Part shown: in pieces, positions 8,760 through 16,452 of the stretch | Numbering within the stretch: position 1 is the first letter of the stretch | Layout: the number at the start of each line of letters is the position of its first letter | Origin: Herpetosiphonaceae bacterium | GTDB lineage: Bacteria; Chloroflexota; Chloroflexia; Chloroflexales; Herpetosiphonaceae | DNA length: 64,000 nt | NCBI GenBank assembly: GCA_026003835.1 | Contig: BPHZ01000002.1 | Coordinates: 248,001 to 312,000, forward strand | Reading direction: 5' to 3' | Notes under the pieces: model-generated | Database searches by the model: none | The model's input: the letters and a program-made list of their open reading frames with translations, nothing else | What the model was told of the DNA's origin: nothing | Position numbers and translations under genes: made by a program

Positions 8760-9308
8760 CTAGCTGGCTGGAAAGATCAGGAACTCCGGCGGCACTGTTG
8801 CAGTGAGCCAGACACCGTTGTCTGAGCAGTAGAAGAGAAACCCCTCGTCGTGCATACGCCGAGCCTGTACCGTCAAGATGACGGGCGTGCCATGTCGCCT
8901 GCCGACGGCACGGGCGGTCTGCTCATCTACAGACAGATGCACATGGGTCCGTCTGCCCGGCAGCAGCCCTTTCTCTGCGATGGATGAGAGAAAACGCGTC
9001 GCTGTGCCGTGGAAGAGGTGTTTAGGCGGAATCCGTGGGGATAGGCCCAGATCGACCGGCACGGAGTGTCCCTGGTTTGCCCGAATACGCAATCCGTCGG
9101 GGCTCAAGGCGAAGCGCTGCTTATTGTTCTGTGCAACAACCTGGCGTAGAATCTCGCCGGTCAGCGGGACTCCTGCACGGCGGGAGGCAGCCAGAAGCAC
9201 ATCGACATCAACCCAGCCTTGCGGATCTAGGGTGATGCCAATTGTCTCGGGCTTGTGGCGCAGCACGAGGCTGAGAAATTTGCTGATACGGATGAGCTCT
9301 TTGTTCAT
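8760..9308 (-). CDS. kptA: RNA 2'-phosphotransferase (Tpt1/KptA family)
   Basis: A 182-residue enzyme that moves an RNA 2'-phosphate to NAD+, giving ADP-ribose 1'',2''-cyclic phosphate and nicotinamide. The N-terminal winged-helix half has KFLSLVLRHKPE with the conserved Arg-His. The C-terminal NAD-binding half has HLFHGTATRF and RRTHVHLSVD, supplying the other conserved Arg and His residues. The length is that of the family. The start at 9308 was chosen because MNKELIRISK begins the conserved domain and the ATG overlaps the stop of the NUDIX gene (ATGA). In bacteria the natural substrate is uncertain, because 2'-phospho-tRNA splicing is not typical. Confidence 0.93.
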   Translation of the reverse strand: MNKELIRISKFLSLVLRHKPETIGITLDPQGWVDVDVLLAASRRAGVPLTGEILRQVVAQNNKQRFALSPDGLRIRANQGHSVPVDLGLSPRIPPKHLFHGTATRFLSSIAEKGLLPGRRTHVHLSVDEQTARAVGRRHGTPVILTVQARRMHDEGFLFYCSDNGVWLTATVPPEFLIFPAS

Positions 9309-9853
9309 AATTCCTCTGCTAAAGTGATCAGCACAAGCGCAACAGCTGTTGTCCATCCAAGAACCTTGAATTCGCCGGCAAGCAAGGCTGCTTTAACTTC
9401 CTCATAGCTCAGAAGAAGAAGCTCCTGCTCCTCCAAATCATCTGCACTTCGCTCTGTAACTTTTCGGGCGTCGCGCGCCAGAAAGAGGTGAGCCGTTCCA
9501 GCTCCACGGTTGCCATCGACACGGTAATGTCCCAGCGAGATCCAGGTTGCGGCCTCATAGCCGGTCTCCTCACGTAACTCACGTTGAGCAGCGCTGAGCG
9601 GATCTTCACCCTCGTCGAGGTATCCGCCGACGGGAGCAAGGCTTGTTCCTGAGATGGCATACTTTGTCTGCCGGAAGCAGAGAAACTGATTTTCTGTGGT
9701 TATAGCGACAATATTGACATAATCCGGGGTGATGATCCAGGGCCAATCGGGAATAATCCGGCCATCTGGGAGGGCGACAGCATGGTTTTCAACAACAAGA
9801 AATGGCGACTGATCGATCAGTCGCCGGCGGGCAAGCGTTTGCCAGGGCTGCAT
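9305..9853 (-). CDS. NUDIX hydrolase, ADP-ribose pyrophosphatase-like
   Basis: A 182-residue NUDIX protein. The Nudix box is complete: GYLDEGEDPLSAAQRELREE followed by TG, matching Gx5Ex7REUXEExGU. The upstream strand pattern and the length resemble ADP-ribose pyrophosphatases rather than MutT. Its stop codon overlaps the kptA start by 4 bp (9305-9308), so the two proteins should be translationally coupled. Because KptA releases a cyclic ADP-ribose phosphate, a NUDIX enzyme acting on that product or on ADP-ribose is a reasonable inference. The start at 9853 was chosen over a much longer frame because conservation begins there and a GGAG lies upstream. Confidence 0.88.
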   Translation of the reverse strand: MQPWQTLARRRLIDQSPFLVVENHAVALPDGRIIPDWPWIITPDYVNIVAITTENQFLCFRQTKYAISGTSLAPVGGYLDEGEDPLSAAQRELREETGYEAATWISLGHYRVDGNRGAGTAHLFLARDARKVTERSADDLEEQELLLLSYEEVKAALLAGEFKVLGWTTAVALVLITLAEEL

Positions 9854-9998
9854 ACCAGATGCTCCATGACCTGAATAATGATGAGGAGAATACCAGTGGT
9901 ATCCGATCGAGATAATACTATAGGTGTCAAGTGGTGATGCTCGATCTGTTTGAGGAGCGTGGCGATGGGTGCGATAGTTCGGGAGCCAGTAATCTGTG

Positions 9999-10193
9999 CT
10001 ACTCGATCTTGCCGATAGCTTCGCTGACGTCTGCCGGTGTTTGGTACTGCTTATCCGGCAGGTGTTCCAGTGTTTCACGCACGTTCTTATCAGCGCCCTG
10101 CTTTTCCGCGTGTTTGATGAGGTCCTGCTTGTTCGCTGGGTAGTCCATGTTTTTCAAATACTTCTGGATCTGAATGGGATTGACCTTTGCCAT
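9999..10193 (-). CDS. DUF2795 domain protein
   Basis: A 64-residue basic protein with the pattern NPIQIQKYLKNMDYPANK and later TPADVSEAIGKIE, typical of DUF2795 proteins. Family function is unknown. A very strong Shine-Dalgarno (GGAGGAGGAAT) precedes the ATG at 10193. Its upstream region is the 770-bp tandem repeat array at 10221-10990, so its promoter must lie within or beyond that array. It is upstream of the NUDIX/kptA pair on the same strand, with 145 bp between. Confidence 0.8.
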   Translation of the reverse strand: MAKVNPIQIQKYLKNMDYPANKQDLIKHAEKQGADKNVRETLEHLPDKQYQTPADVSEAIGKIE

Positions 10194-10220
10194 ATTCCTC
10201 CTCCTCTCCTGTTCTCCTTC

Positions 10221-10990
10221 TGCCGCTGCCGCATCGCCACGCCGGCACTGTTATTAGCAATCCGCGTTCCGTTGATGAGCAGGGGGGAGGCGGAGGGGCT
10301 GCGCCCCTCCGAACCACCCGAATGGGCGATGAGCGTGTTCCGCCGCTGCCGCATCGCCACGCCGGCACTGTTATTAGCAATCCGCGTTCCGTTGATGAGC
10401 AGGGGGGAGGCGGAGGGGCTGCGCCCCTCCGAACCACCCGAATGGGCGATGAGCGTGTTCCGCCGCTGCCGCATCGCCACGCCGGCACTGTTATTAGCAA
10501 TCCGCGTTCCGTTGATGAGAAGGGGGAGAGGCGGAGGGGCGCAGCCCCTCCGAACCACCCGGGTGGGCGATGAGCGTGTTCCGCCGCTGCCGCATCGCCA
10601 CGGCGATGCCGTTACTCGCAATCCGCGTTCCGTTGATGAGAAGGGAGGAGGCGGAGGGGCGCAGCCCCTCCGAACCACCCGGGTGGGCGATGAGCGTGTT
10701 CCGCCGCTGCCGCATCGCCACGGCGATGCCGTTACTCGCAATCCGCGTTCCGTTGATGAGAAGGGAGGAGGCGGAGGGGCGCAGCCCCTCCGAACCACCC
10801 GGGTGGGCGATGAGCGTGTTCCGCCGCTGCCGCATCGCCACGCCGGCAGTGTTATTAGCAATCCGCGTTCCGTTGATGAGAAGGGAGGAGGCGGAGGGGC
10901 GCAGCCCCTCCGAACCACCCGGGTGGGCGATGAGCGTGTTCCGCCGCTGCTGCATCGCCACGGCGATGCCGTTACTCGCAATCCGCGTTC
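10221..10990. repeat. tandem array of seven ~120-bp units with palindromic core
   Basis: Units begin at about 10222, 10342, 10462, 10582, 10702, 10822 and 10942 (the last truncated). The period is 120 bp, with one 121-bp step. Each full unit contains a palindrome, GGAGGGG...CCCCTCC, followed by GAACCACCC. Two subtypes alternate in a variable segment: GCCGGCACTGTTATTAGC-like in units 1, 2, 3 and 6, and GGCGATGCCGTTACTCGC-like in units 4, 5 and 7. The array ends exactly against the stop codon of the HPP gene at 10991. Long reading frames on both strands here give repetitive Pro/Arg-rich peptides and are not credible genes. Confidence 0.95.
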
Positions 10991-11539
10991 CTAAGAATGA
11001 TCTTCCGTCTCCGGTCGATTGGTGTTTTTAGTGTAATAGGCGAGCAGCGAGAGCCCGCCCTGCTCCAGGATGATGAGAACTGTTGTCATGGCAAGTGTGA
11101 GCCCGAAAAGGGCAAGATTGCTAATGTCGCCCGCACGGAAGGCAAAGCTCAACGAGGTCGAAACCGCAGGCGGGTGCATTGTATCGAGGAGGATCATCAT
11201 TACAATGGTCACAATCATTGCGCTACCGCCAGACAGGTAGCCTGGGCCGAGGAAAAGGTAGATTGCCAGTCCAGTGCTTGCGGCAAGCATCTGCGCCACT
11301 ACAAGTGTACGAATGGTATTGGTACCGTGATAGGGATCGAGGTAGATAAGAAATGCGCTGGAGGCCAGGGAGGCGAAGAGCAAGCGCTGCTGAGTGAAGA
11401 TCTCGACGAGGAGAAAGACCATCAGCACTGTGATGGTTGGAAGCAGTGCGAGGATGAACTCCTGGCGTAGGCTCAGCCGGCGGCGCATCTCACGCGCAGC
11501 GCCCTCGATTGGTTTTAAACTTGTTCGCTCCTGGGACAT
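10991..11539 (-). CDS. HPP family integral membrane protein
   Basis: A 182-residue membrane protein with about five helices and the signature MHPPAVST in the loop after the third or fourth helix, which names the HPP family. Some plant and cyanobacterial members are linked to nitrite transport, but a role here is not established. The start at 11539 is supported by ATGAGG as ribosome-binding site. The open frame continues upstream to 11611 only because it reads into repeat sequence. It lies between two repeat blocks (10221-10990 and 11555-11706). Confidence 0.85.
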   Translation of the reverse strand: MSQERTSLKPIEGAAREMRRRLSLRQEFILALLPTITVLMVFLLVEIFTQQRLLFASLASSAFLIYLDPYHGTNTIRTLVVAQMLAASTGLAIYLFLGPGYLSGGSAMIVTIVMMILLDTMHPPAVSTSLSFAFRAGDISNLALFGLTLAMTTVLIILEQGGLSLLAYYTKNTNRPETEDHS

Positions 11540-11554
11540 TGGAAGCCTCATGTG

Positions 11555-11706
11555 ACTGATACTGATAAGAAAAGGGACCCGGAGGGGCGGATCTCCTCCG
11601 AACTCTTCCATCGCTATGGAGGCAGTGAACTACGTCTGGTTAACGACAGCGATGGTGATGAGAAAGGGGGAGCCGGAGGGGCGTAGCCCCTCCGAACTAC
11701 CCCAGC
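11555..11706. repeat. two divergent units of the palindromic repeat family
   Basis: The first unit has a decayed stem (GGAGGGGCGG / ATCTCCTCC) near 11580-11602. The second, at about 11664-11705, has the full GGGAGCCGGAGGGGCGTAG core with CCCCTCC and AACTACCCC. Both are in the same orientation as the other copies. The block lies between the dehydrogenase stop at 11751 and the HPP start at 11539. Confidence 0.85.
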
Positions 11707-11750
11707 ACCATATGCGGTCGATCATTATTCATGCGAATGAGTAGAGGGGG

Positions 11751-12983
11751 CTAGCCCGCCTCGCGCGTTGCGAGCTCGGTCTCGACGGCGACTTTAACCC
11801 AGCCGGGCCTGCGCGTATCAAAAGCCTGGTAGGCTTCGAGAATATTCTTCATCGGCTGCTCTTGGGTCAGAATTTTCAGGGGGTTGACGGCGCCGCTCTG
11901 CACGAGGTCGATGAGCATCGGGATATATCTTCGGTGATTGCAGTTGCCCATCTTGATGGTCAGGTTCTTATTCATGGCCTCGCCGAGCGGGAAGAACTCC
12001 ATTGTTTTCGGATAGACCCCGATCACTGACAGCGTTCCCGCCTTTGCCAGCGCCTTGACGGCCCAGCGTGAGGCCTGGGAGGGCGCGTCGCCTGGCTGCC
12101 ATAGCTCACCCTGCGGATTTGTCTGCGGCGCTACCTGTTGGATCTCCTGCTGGAACTGCTGTTGTTTCTGCTCTGCCTCCTGCGCTGCCGGCCCGTGTTG
12201 AGGGCGCTCTGCATCCACGCCAACGGCGTCGATGGCCCGATCTACCCCGATACCGCCTGTCAGCCGCCGGATGGCCTCAACCGGATCTTCCGCGTTGAAG
12301 TCGATGACCTCGGCACCCTGGGCACGTGCCATCTCCAGACGCGAAGGGACGGTGTCGACGGCAAGAATACGACCGGCGCCCAGCAACCTGGAGCTGGCGA
12401 TGGCAAACTGCCCTACGGGGCCGCAGCCGAAAACGGCGACCGTATCTCCCGGTTCGATTTCGGCCAGCTCGGCGCCAAAGTAACCGGTTGGAAAGATGTC
12501 GGAGAGCAAAATCGCCTGCTCGTCGATCATATCGTCCGGTAGCTTGACCAGACCAACGTTGGCAAAGGGGATGCGCGCCTTCTCAGCCTGGAGGCCGTTG
12601 AACGCTCCTGTGTCGCTGGGGCCGCCGAAGAAGGCAGTGCCGGCGAGCCGTCCGTGAGGATTGGCATTATCACACTGCGCGAAGTATCCGGCGCGGCAGT
12701 AGGAGCAGTAGCCACAGGCGATCGTCGAAGCGATGACGACCCGATCGCCGGGCTTGAGGTTGCGGACATCCGGGCCTACTTCCTCGATAACGCCGACACC
12801 TTCGTGCCCCATCACTATACCGGGCTGCATGCCGGGCATTGTGCCGCGGACCATATGGAGATCTGTGCCGCAGATAGCAGTAACGGTGATGCGAACGATG
12901 GCATCGGTTGGATCCTGGATTGAGGGTTCAGGAACGTCCTCAAGACGAATATCACCGACCCCATGGAAGACTACCGCTTTCAT
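11751..12983 (-). CDS. zinc-dependent alcohol dehydrogenase family protein
   Basis: A 410-residue medium-chain dehydrogenase. The catalytic zinc site is shown by AICGTDLHM and MGHEGVGVIEEVG. The structural zinc site is CGYCSYCRAGYFAQC with the four Cys in the usual spacing. The NAD(P) fold has VFGCGPVGQFAI. About 40 residues rich in Gln (AQEAEQKQQQFQQEIQQ) sit inside the cofactor domain, as in a branch related to glutathione-independent formaldehyde dehydrogenases. Substrate unknown. The start at 12983 follows AAGGAGGAGAGG, which itself lies in the extended frame from 13004. Confidence 0.9.
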   Translation of the reverse strand: MKAVVFHGVGDIRLEDVPEPSIQDPTDAIVRITVTAICGTDLHMVRGTMPGMQPGIVMGHEGVGVIEEVGPDVRNLKPGDRVVIASTIACGYCSYCRAGYFAQCDNANPHGRLAGTAFFGGPSDTGAFNGLQAEKARIPFANVGLVKLPDDMIDEQAILLSDIFPTGYFGAELAEIEPGDTVAVFGCGPVGQFAIASSRLLGAGRILAVDTVPSRLEMARAQGAEVIDFNAEDPVEAIRRLTGGIGVDRAIDAVGVDAERPQHGPAAQEAEQKQQQFQQEIQQVAPQTNPQGELWQPGDAPSQASRWAVKALAKAGTLSVIGVYPKTMEFFPLGEAMNKNLTIKMGNCNHRRYIPMLIDLVQSGAVNPLKILTQEQPMKNILEAYQAFDTRRPGWVKVAVETELATREAG

Positions 12984-13279
12984 CCTCTCCTCCTTCAACA
13001 GCATCAGATGTCCTCAACGGCATACGGGAAATGTATGCGCCTGTGGTCAGTCTGAACTTGATGACCCTGCTTCGTGCGCTCTTCGGTCAATAACTCGCAT
13101 CACTGGAAGCAGAATCAATGCCAGGGTGCGCGCTGCGATGCGCCTGCGGAGGAGCGCAGTGCCCGGATACCCATCAGGTCGACGATTCCTCTGGATGCCC
13201 ATGATCAGCGGTGGATATACACAGATCGTAGGGGGTATCTCTTGGATGCGGGAGCATCCAGGCGGTCGTCTCAGGCTCT
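12984..13279. other. intergenic region, no gene seen
   Basis: About 300 bp between two minus-strand genes. Short open frames on the plus strand are not supported by ribosome-binding sites or recognisable motifs. It should contain the promoter of the dehydrogenase gene; no convincing -35/-10 pair was found by eye. Confidence 0.5.
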
Positions 13280-14488
13280 TTATGGCTGCAGAAGCGAGGG
13301 ATAGATCTGCTCCGTCAGCAGCCGCTTAACCATGGGGATGCGTTGTTCCCCTTGAAGCCAGGGCCGCAGTACCTGCTTTCCAGCAGCATAGCTAAAAGCA
13401 TAAATCTGCATCAGGGGCGATTGAAGCCCCTGTATCCACTTGCGGATCTGCTCTTCCGACTCCAGCCTATACTGCAGGACGTAGTCAACAATTTGTTGCT
13501 CTGTATAGCCGTCATGCAGGAGCATGACCACATTCCCTCCGAGATCATCGAGACGACTGATGCTGGCTGCCCGATACAGTTGGATCAGATCCGCGTCTGT
13601 AACTGCTCTATTGAACGGCGTATACAAATGTTCGATCGCCCAGGCTGCCGCCTCCTCGGGAGTGAAGATGAGATCCATTGCGACCGATGCGATCCCCTCG
13701 GCTATGACCAGCTGAGGACTAATGAAGAATACAGCATGCTCACCGTATCCCTGGTCGCGGTAGAGGTGCCGTTCTTTCAGTGTGAATTCGGTGTGATGTC
13801 CTGGATAGCCCTCATGAGACATTAAGTAGAGCAGTCCAAAGAGGTTGACAGGCAGATCGCCGTTCAGTTCAAGGCGGGAGCGGTAATTGCCAAGGTACCA
13901 GTTGGCTGCTCCCCATGGCTGATTCTGGACAACCCGGACCTCGATAGTTTCGTCTTCAGGCAAATCGATGATCTTCCGTGTTCGTTGCCGTACCTCCATC
14001 AGGATCTGTTGGAGTAAATGGACCAGATTCTTAGGTGCGATGGAGGAGATTGTCGAGCGCTGTTCCCAGGAATGGTATCGCTCGCGCAGGTTCTCTGTCC
14101 CAGGGAGCGCCTCGTCATACATTGCCAATGCTTGTTCCAGGTCTGTTTCCGGGAGCCACTGCGGTGTGATGTCTAAACAGCGGCGGATCTCTTCTTCCAG
14201 TGGTAACGCGGCTCCAGCCAGCCGATGGGCGAGGACCGACATTGCCTGGATTTGCTTCGATAGGAAGGTTGTGCGCTGGGGCCCAAATCCCTGTGTTGCA
14301 AGCGTTGTTGCGAGATCGTCTATCTGGCGAATGAGCTTATCTGCCTGGTAGACGGGCTCCGCATCAACCTGGCTCTGGAGTGATGTCGGACCGTAGAATG
14401 TGTCAATGAACCAGCCCTGGCTACTCGCCTTGTAGGCTTTGTCGATTCGCAGGGCGGTAAGGAGGTAGTTCTGTATCCAATCATTCAT
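13280..14488 (-). CDS. DUF885-like putative zinc peptidase
   Basis: A 402-residue soluble protein. The segment MSHEGYPGHHTE matches the HExxPGHH motif of DUF885 proteins, which are thought to be metallopeptidases. A downstream Glu in LVIAEGIASVAMD could be the third ligand, as in gluzincins. The protein is shorter than typical DUF885 members (about 550-600) and lacks a visible signal peptide, so it is a divergent or minimal relative. Proteolytic activity is inferred only from the motif. It stands alone between the dehydrogenase and the 94-bp repeat block. Confidence 0.7.
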   Translation of the reverse strand: MNDWIQNYLLTALRIDKAYKASSQGWFIDTFYGPTSLQSQVDAEPVYQADKLIRQIDDLATTLATQGFGPQRTTFLSKQIQAMSVLAHRLAGAALPLEEEIRRCLDITPQWLPETDLEQALAMYDEALPGTENLRERYHSWEQRSTISSIAPKNLVHLLQQILMEVRQRTRKIIDLPEDETIEVRVVQNQPWGAANWYLGNYRSRLELNGDLPVNLFGLLYLMSHEGYPGHHTEFTLKERHLYRDQGYGEHAVFFISPQLVIAEGIASVAMDLIFTPEEAAAWAIEHLYTPFNRAVTDADLIQLYRAASISRLDDLGGNVVMLLHDGYTEQQIVDYVLQYRLESEEQIRKWIQGLQSPLMQIYAFSYAAGKQVLRPWLQGEQRIPMVKRLLTEQIYPSLLQP

Positions 14489-14621
14489 AAGTTTTCTTCT
14501 TCAGGTAGGCGCCGGTAAGATGGAGTTGTGGAAATACCGCAAGGGCCGCAACGTGTGTCACCATGATACAATAACTGCGCCCCAGGCTCGTCATACTTGG
14601 GTCTTACTCTTATACTTGATA

Positions 14622-14918
14622 GTCCACAGGTCTGGAGGAAGACGACGGTCGTGATAGCGAGGGAAGGGGAGCCGGAGGGGCTGCGCCCCTCCAAACCACC
14701 CCGTCGATGGGAGTGGTCCACAGGTCTGGAGGAAGACGACGGTCGTGATGGCGAGGGAAGGGGAGCCGGAGGGGCTGCGCCCCTCCGAACCACCCCGTCG
14801 ATGGGAGTGGTCCACTGGTCTGGAGGAAGACGACGGTCGTGATGGCGAGGGAAGGGGAGCCGGAGGGGCTGCGCCCCTCCGAACCACCTCAACAATGGCT
14901 GTGTAGCTGACCACGACT
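14622..14918. repeat. three tandem 94-bp units of the palindromic repeat family
   Basis: Units start at 14622, 14716 and 14810 with GTCCACAGGTCTGGAGGAAG-like sequence. Each contains GGAGCCGGAGGGGCTGCG followed by CCCCTCC and AACCACC. The last one ends with a variant of the tail seen in other copies (GGCTGTGTAGCTGACCAC). The block separates a minus-strand peptidase gene (whose start is at 14488) from the plus-strand glycosyltransferase, so it sits in a divergent promoter region. The rest of 14489-14934 shows nothing recognisable. Confidence 0.95.
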
Positions 14919-14934
14919 GTATATAGGTTGATAT

Positions 14935-16413
14935 ATGCGAATAGGTCTTTATAACCGCTGGCTCTCTATCCTTGGCGGCGGCGAGCGTTATATGCTTGAG
15001 CTTGGCCTTGTGCTCGCGCGACTCGGCCATCAGGTCGAGCTGCTCTCACAGCGGCTGGTGGATCCCGCGCTGGTGCGCACGCGTCTTGGCCTGGAGATCG
15101 GGGCGCTTGGTATGCGCAAGCTGGCTGACGAGCCGGGCGCAGCGGTAGTGACCGAGGCCAGCGCTGAGTATGATCTGTTTATCGCAGTCTCTCATGGCGA
15201 TCTCTTCCCCTCGCTGGCGCGTCGCAGCTGGATGGTGGTGTTCTTCCCTGAAGCGGAAATAGCCGCAGGCCCTGAAGACAAGGCGGCGCCGTATATCTGG
15301 CGCGGCGGCTATGCTGAGGAGCTGGACGGAGCTGGGCGCCGCTTCCGCTGGCTTGCTCCGGAGGGGGCCATCTGGCTGCCTCCCGGTGATGCTCAGGAGG
15401 TGACGATTACGTGTGAGCGCCCGAACGCCGGCAGGGTTGAGTGGGTCTTCGAGGATGGCGCCGGCAAGTCTATCGATCTGCATCCGGGAAAGCCGGTACA
15501 GATGAGGCTGACGCTGCCACGGCGACAGTTGGCAAGCGGCATGTTGCTCTCATGGCGGGCCGCACCTTTGCTGGTCGATGATCCGCGCCCGCTTGGCCTG
15601 CGCCTGCTCGGTGTGGCGCTCGGCCGGCGGCGCTTTCTGCTTTCGCGCCCCCGCGAGTTGCTGCCGTCCGATCGGCCCGAACCGGCGCTGGCCCTGCGCA
15701 GCTATAGCCGTCTGCTGGCGATTAGCGATTATACTGCCAGCTGGATTATCAGGCGCTGGGGGCGCCGCGCCGAGATTCTTCCGCCGCCTGTGCCCCAATA
15801 TCAGCCAGGCGCCAAGCACCCGCTGATTCTTAGCGTTGGGCGTTTCTTTCGCGGGCTGCACGCGAAACGCCACGATATCCTGATCGAGGCCTTTCGTCTG
15901 CTTGCCTCCTCAAGCGCCGGATGGGAGCTTCATCTTGCAGGCGGTCTGGATGAGGCAAATCAGGATCACCAGGGCTATGTTGAGGAACTGCGGCGGGCAG
16001 CAAGTGGACTCCCGGTTCATTTCCACATCAATGTCGCCGGCGACCGTCTGGCAGAACTCTACTCGGCGGCATCCTTTTACTGGCATGCTGCGGGATACGG
16101 CAGCGACCCGGAGCAGGTCCCGGAGGCGCAGGAACACTTCGGGATTACAACTGTCGAGGCGATGAGTGCCGGCTGCGTGCCGCTGGTCTACGCGACTGGC
16201 GGCCCTGCTGAAGTCGTACGCGATGGTATCGACGGCTATCACTGGCGAGAGCCTGAGGATCTGGCCGGGAAGACCAGAGCGCTTATCGCTGGGCCGGAGC
16301 TGCGCGAGCGGTTGGGATGCGCCGCCAGGGAGCGAGCCGCGTCCTATAGTCCGGAGGCGTTCGCCGGGCGCGTTGACCAATTGTTGCGCGAGGAGATGAA
16401 GGATCATCAGTAG
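14935..16413 (+). CDS. glycosyltransferase family 4 protein with inserted middle domain
   Basis: A 492-residue GT-B glycosyltransferase. The N-terminal half starts MRIGLYNRW followed by LGGGERYMLELG, the usual acceptor-side loop. The C-terminal half has LILSVGRFFRG, LHLAGG and EHFGITTVEAMSAGCVPLVY, the GT4 nucleotide-sugar site. Between the halves, at about residues 125-235, lies a beta-rich stretch (QEVTITCERPNAGRVEWVF and following) that ordinary GT4 enzymes lack. The start codon has only a weak ribosome-binding site. It transfers a sugar from an NDP-donor to an unknown acceptor, probably in cell-surface glycan synthesis. No other glycan assembly genes adjoin it. Confidence 0.88.
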   Translation: MRIGLYNRWLSILGGGERYMLELGLVLARLGHQVELLSQRLVDPALVRTRLGLEIGALGMRKLADEPGAAVVTEASAEYDLFIAVSHGDLFPSLARRSWMVVFFPEAEIAAGPEDKAAPYIWRGGYAEELDGAGRRFRWLAPEGAIWLPPGDAQEVTITCERPNAGRVEWVFEDGAGKSIDLHPGKPVQMRLTLPRRQLASGMLLSWRAAPLLVDDPRPLGLRLLGVALGRRRFLLSRPRELLPSDRPEPALALRSYSRLLAISDYTASWIIRRWGRRAEILPPPVPQYQPGAKHPLILSVGRFFRGLHAKRHDILIEAFRLLASSSAGWELHLAGGLDEANQDHQGYVEELRRAASGLPVHFHINVAGDRLAELYSAASFYWHAAGYGSDPEQVPEAQEHFGITTVEAMSAGCVPLVYATGGPAEVVRDGIDGYHWREPEDLAGKTRALIAGPELRERLGCAARERAASYSPEAFAGRVDQLLREEMKDHQ

Positions 16414-16443
16414 GGGCCTGAAGGCTTGACCCCTACTGATGAT
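16403..16443. terminator. strong bidirectional hairpin between convergent genes
   Basis: Perfect 14-bp inverted repeat ATCATCAGTAGGGG (16403-16416) / CCCCTACTGATGAT (16430-16443) with a 13-nt loop. It includes the stop codon of the glycosyltransferase (16411-16413) and ends 9 bp before the GH31 stop. The A-run after it (GCAAAA) is short. Confidence 0.75.
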
Positions 16444-16452
16444 TGCAAAACC

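Noticed and set aside
10154..10981. Long Pro/Arg-rich open frames across the 10.2-11.0 kb repeat array on both strands
   Set aside because: They translate the same ~120-bp repeat in several frames at once, contain no recognisable domain and have no independent start signals.
10221..10990. Possible CRISPR array
   Set aside because: Units are ~120 bp and nearly identical along their whole length; there are no short repeats with unique spacers and no cas genes nearby.
14485..15030. Minus-strand frames over the 94-bp repeats
   Set aside because: The translations merely repeat the element (patterns such as GGAQPLRLPFPR) and overlap the glycosyltransferase start.
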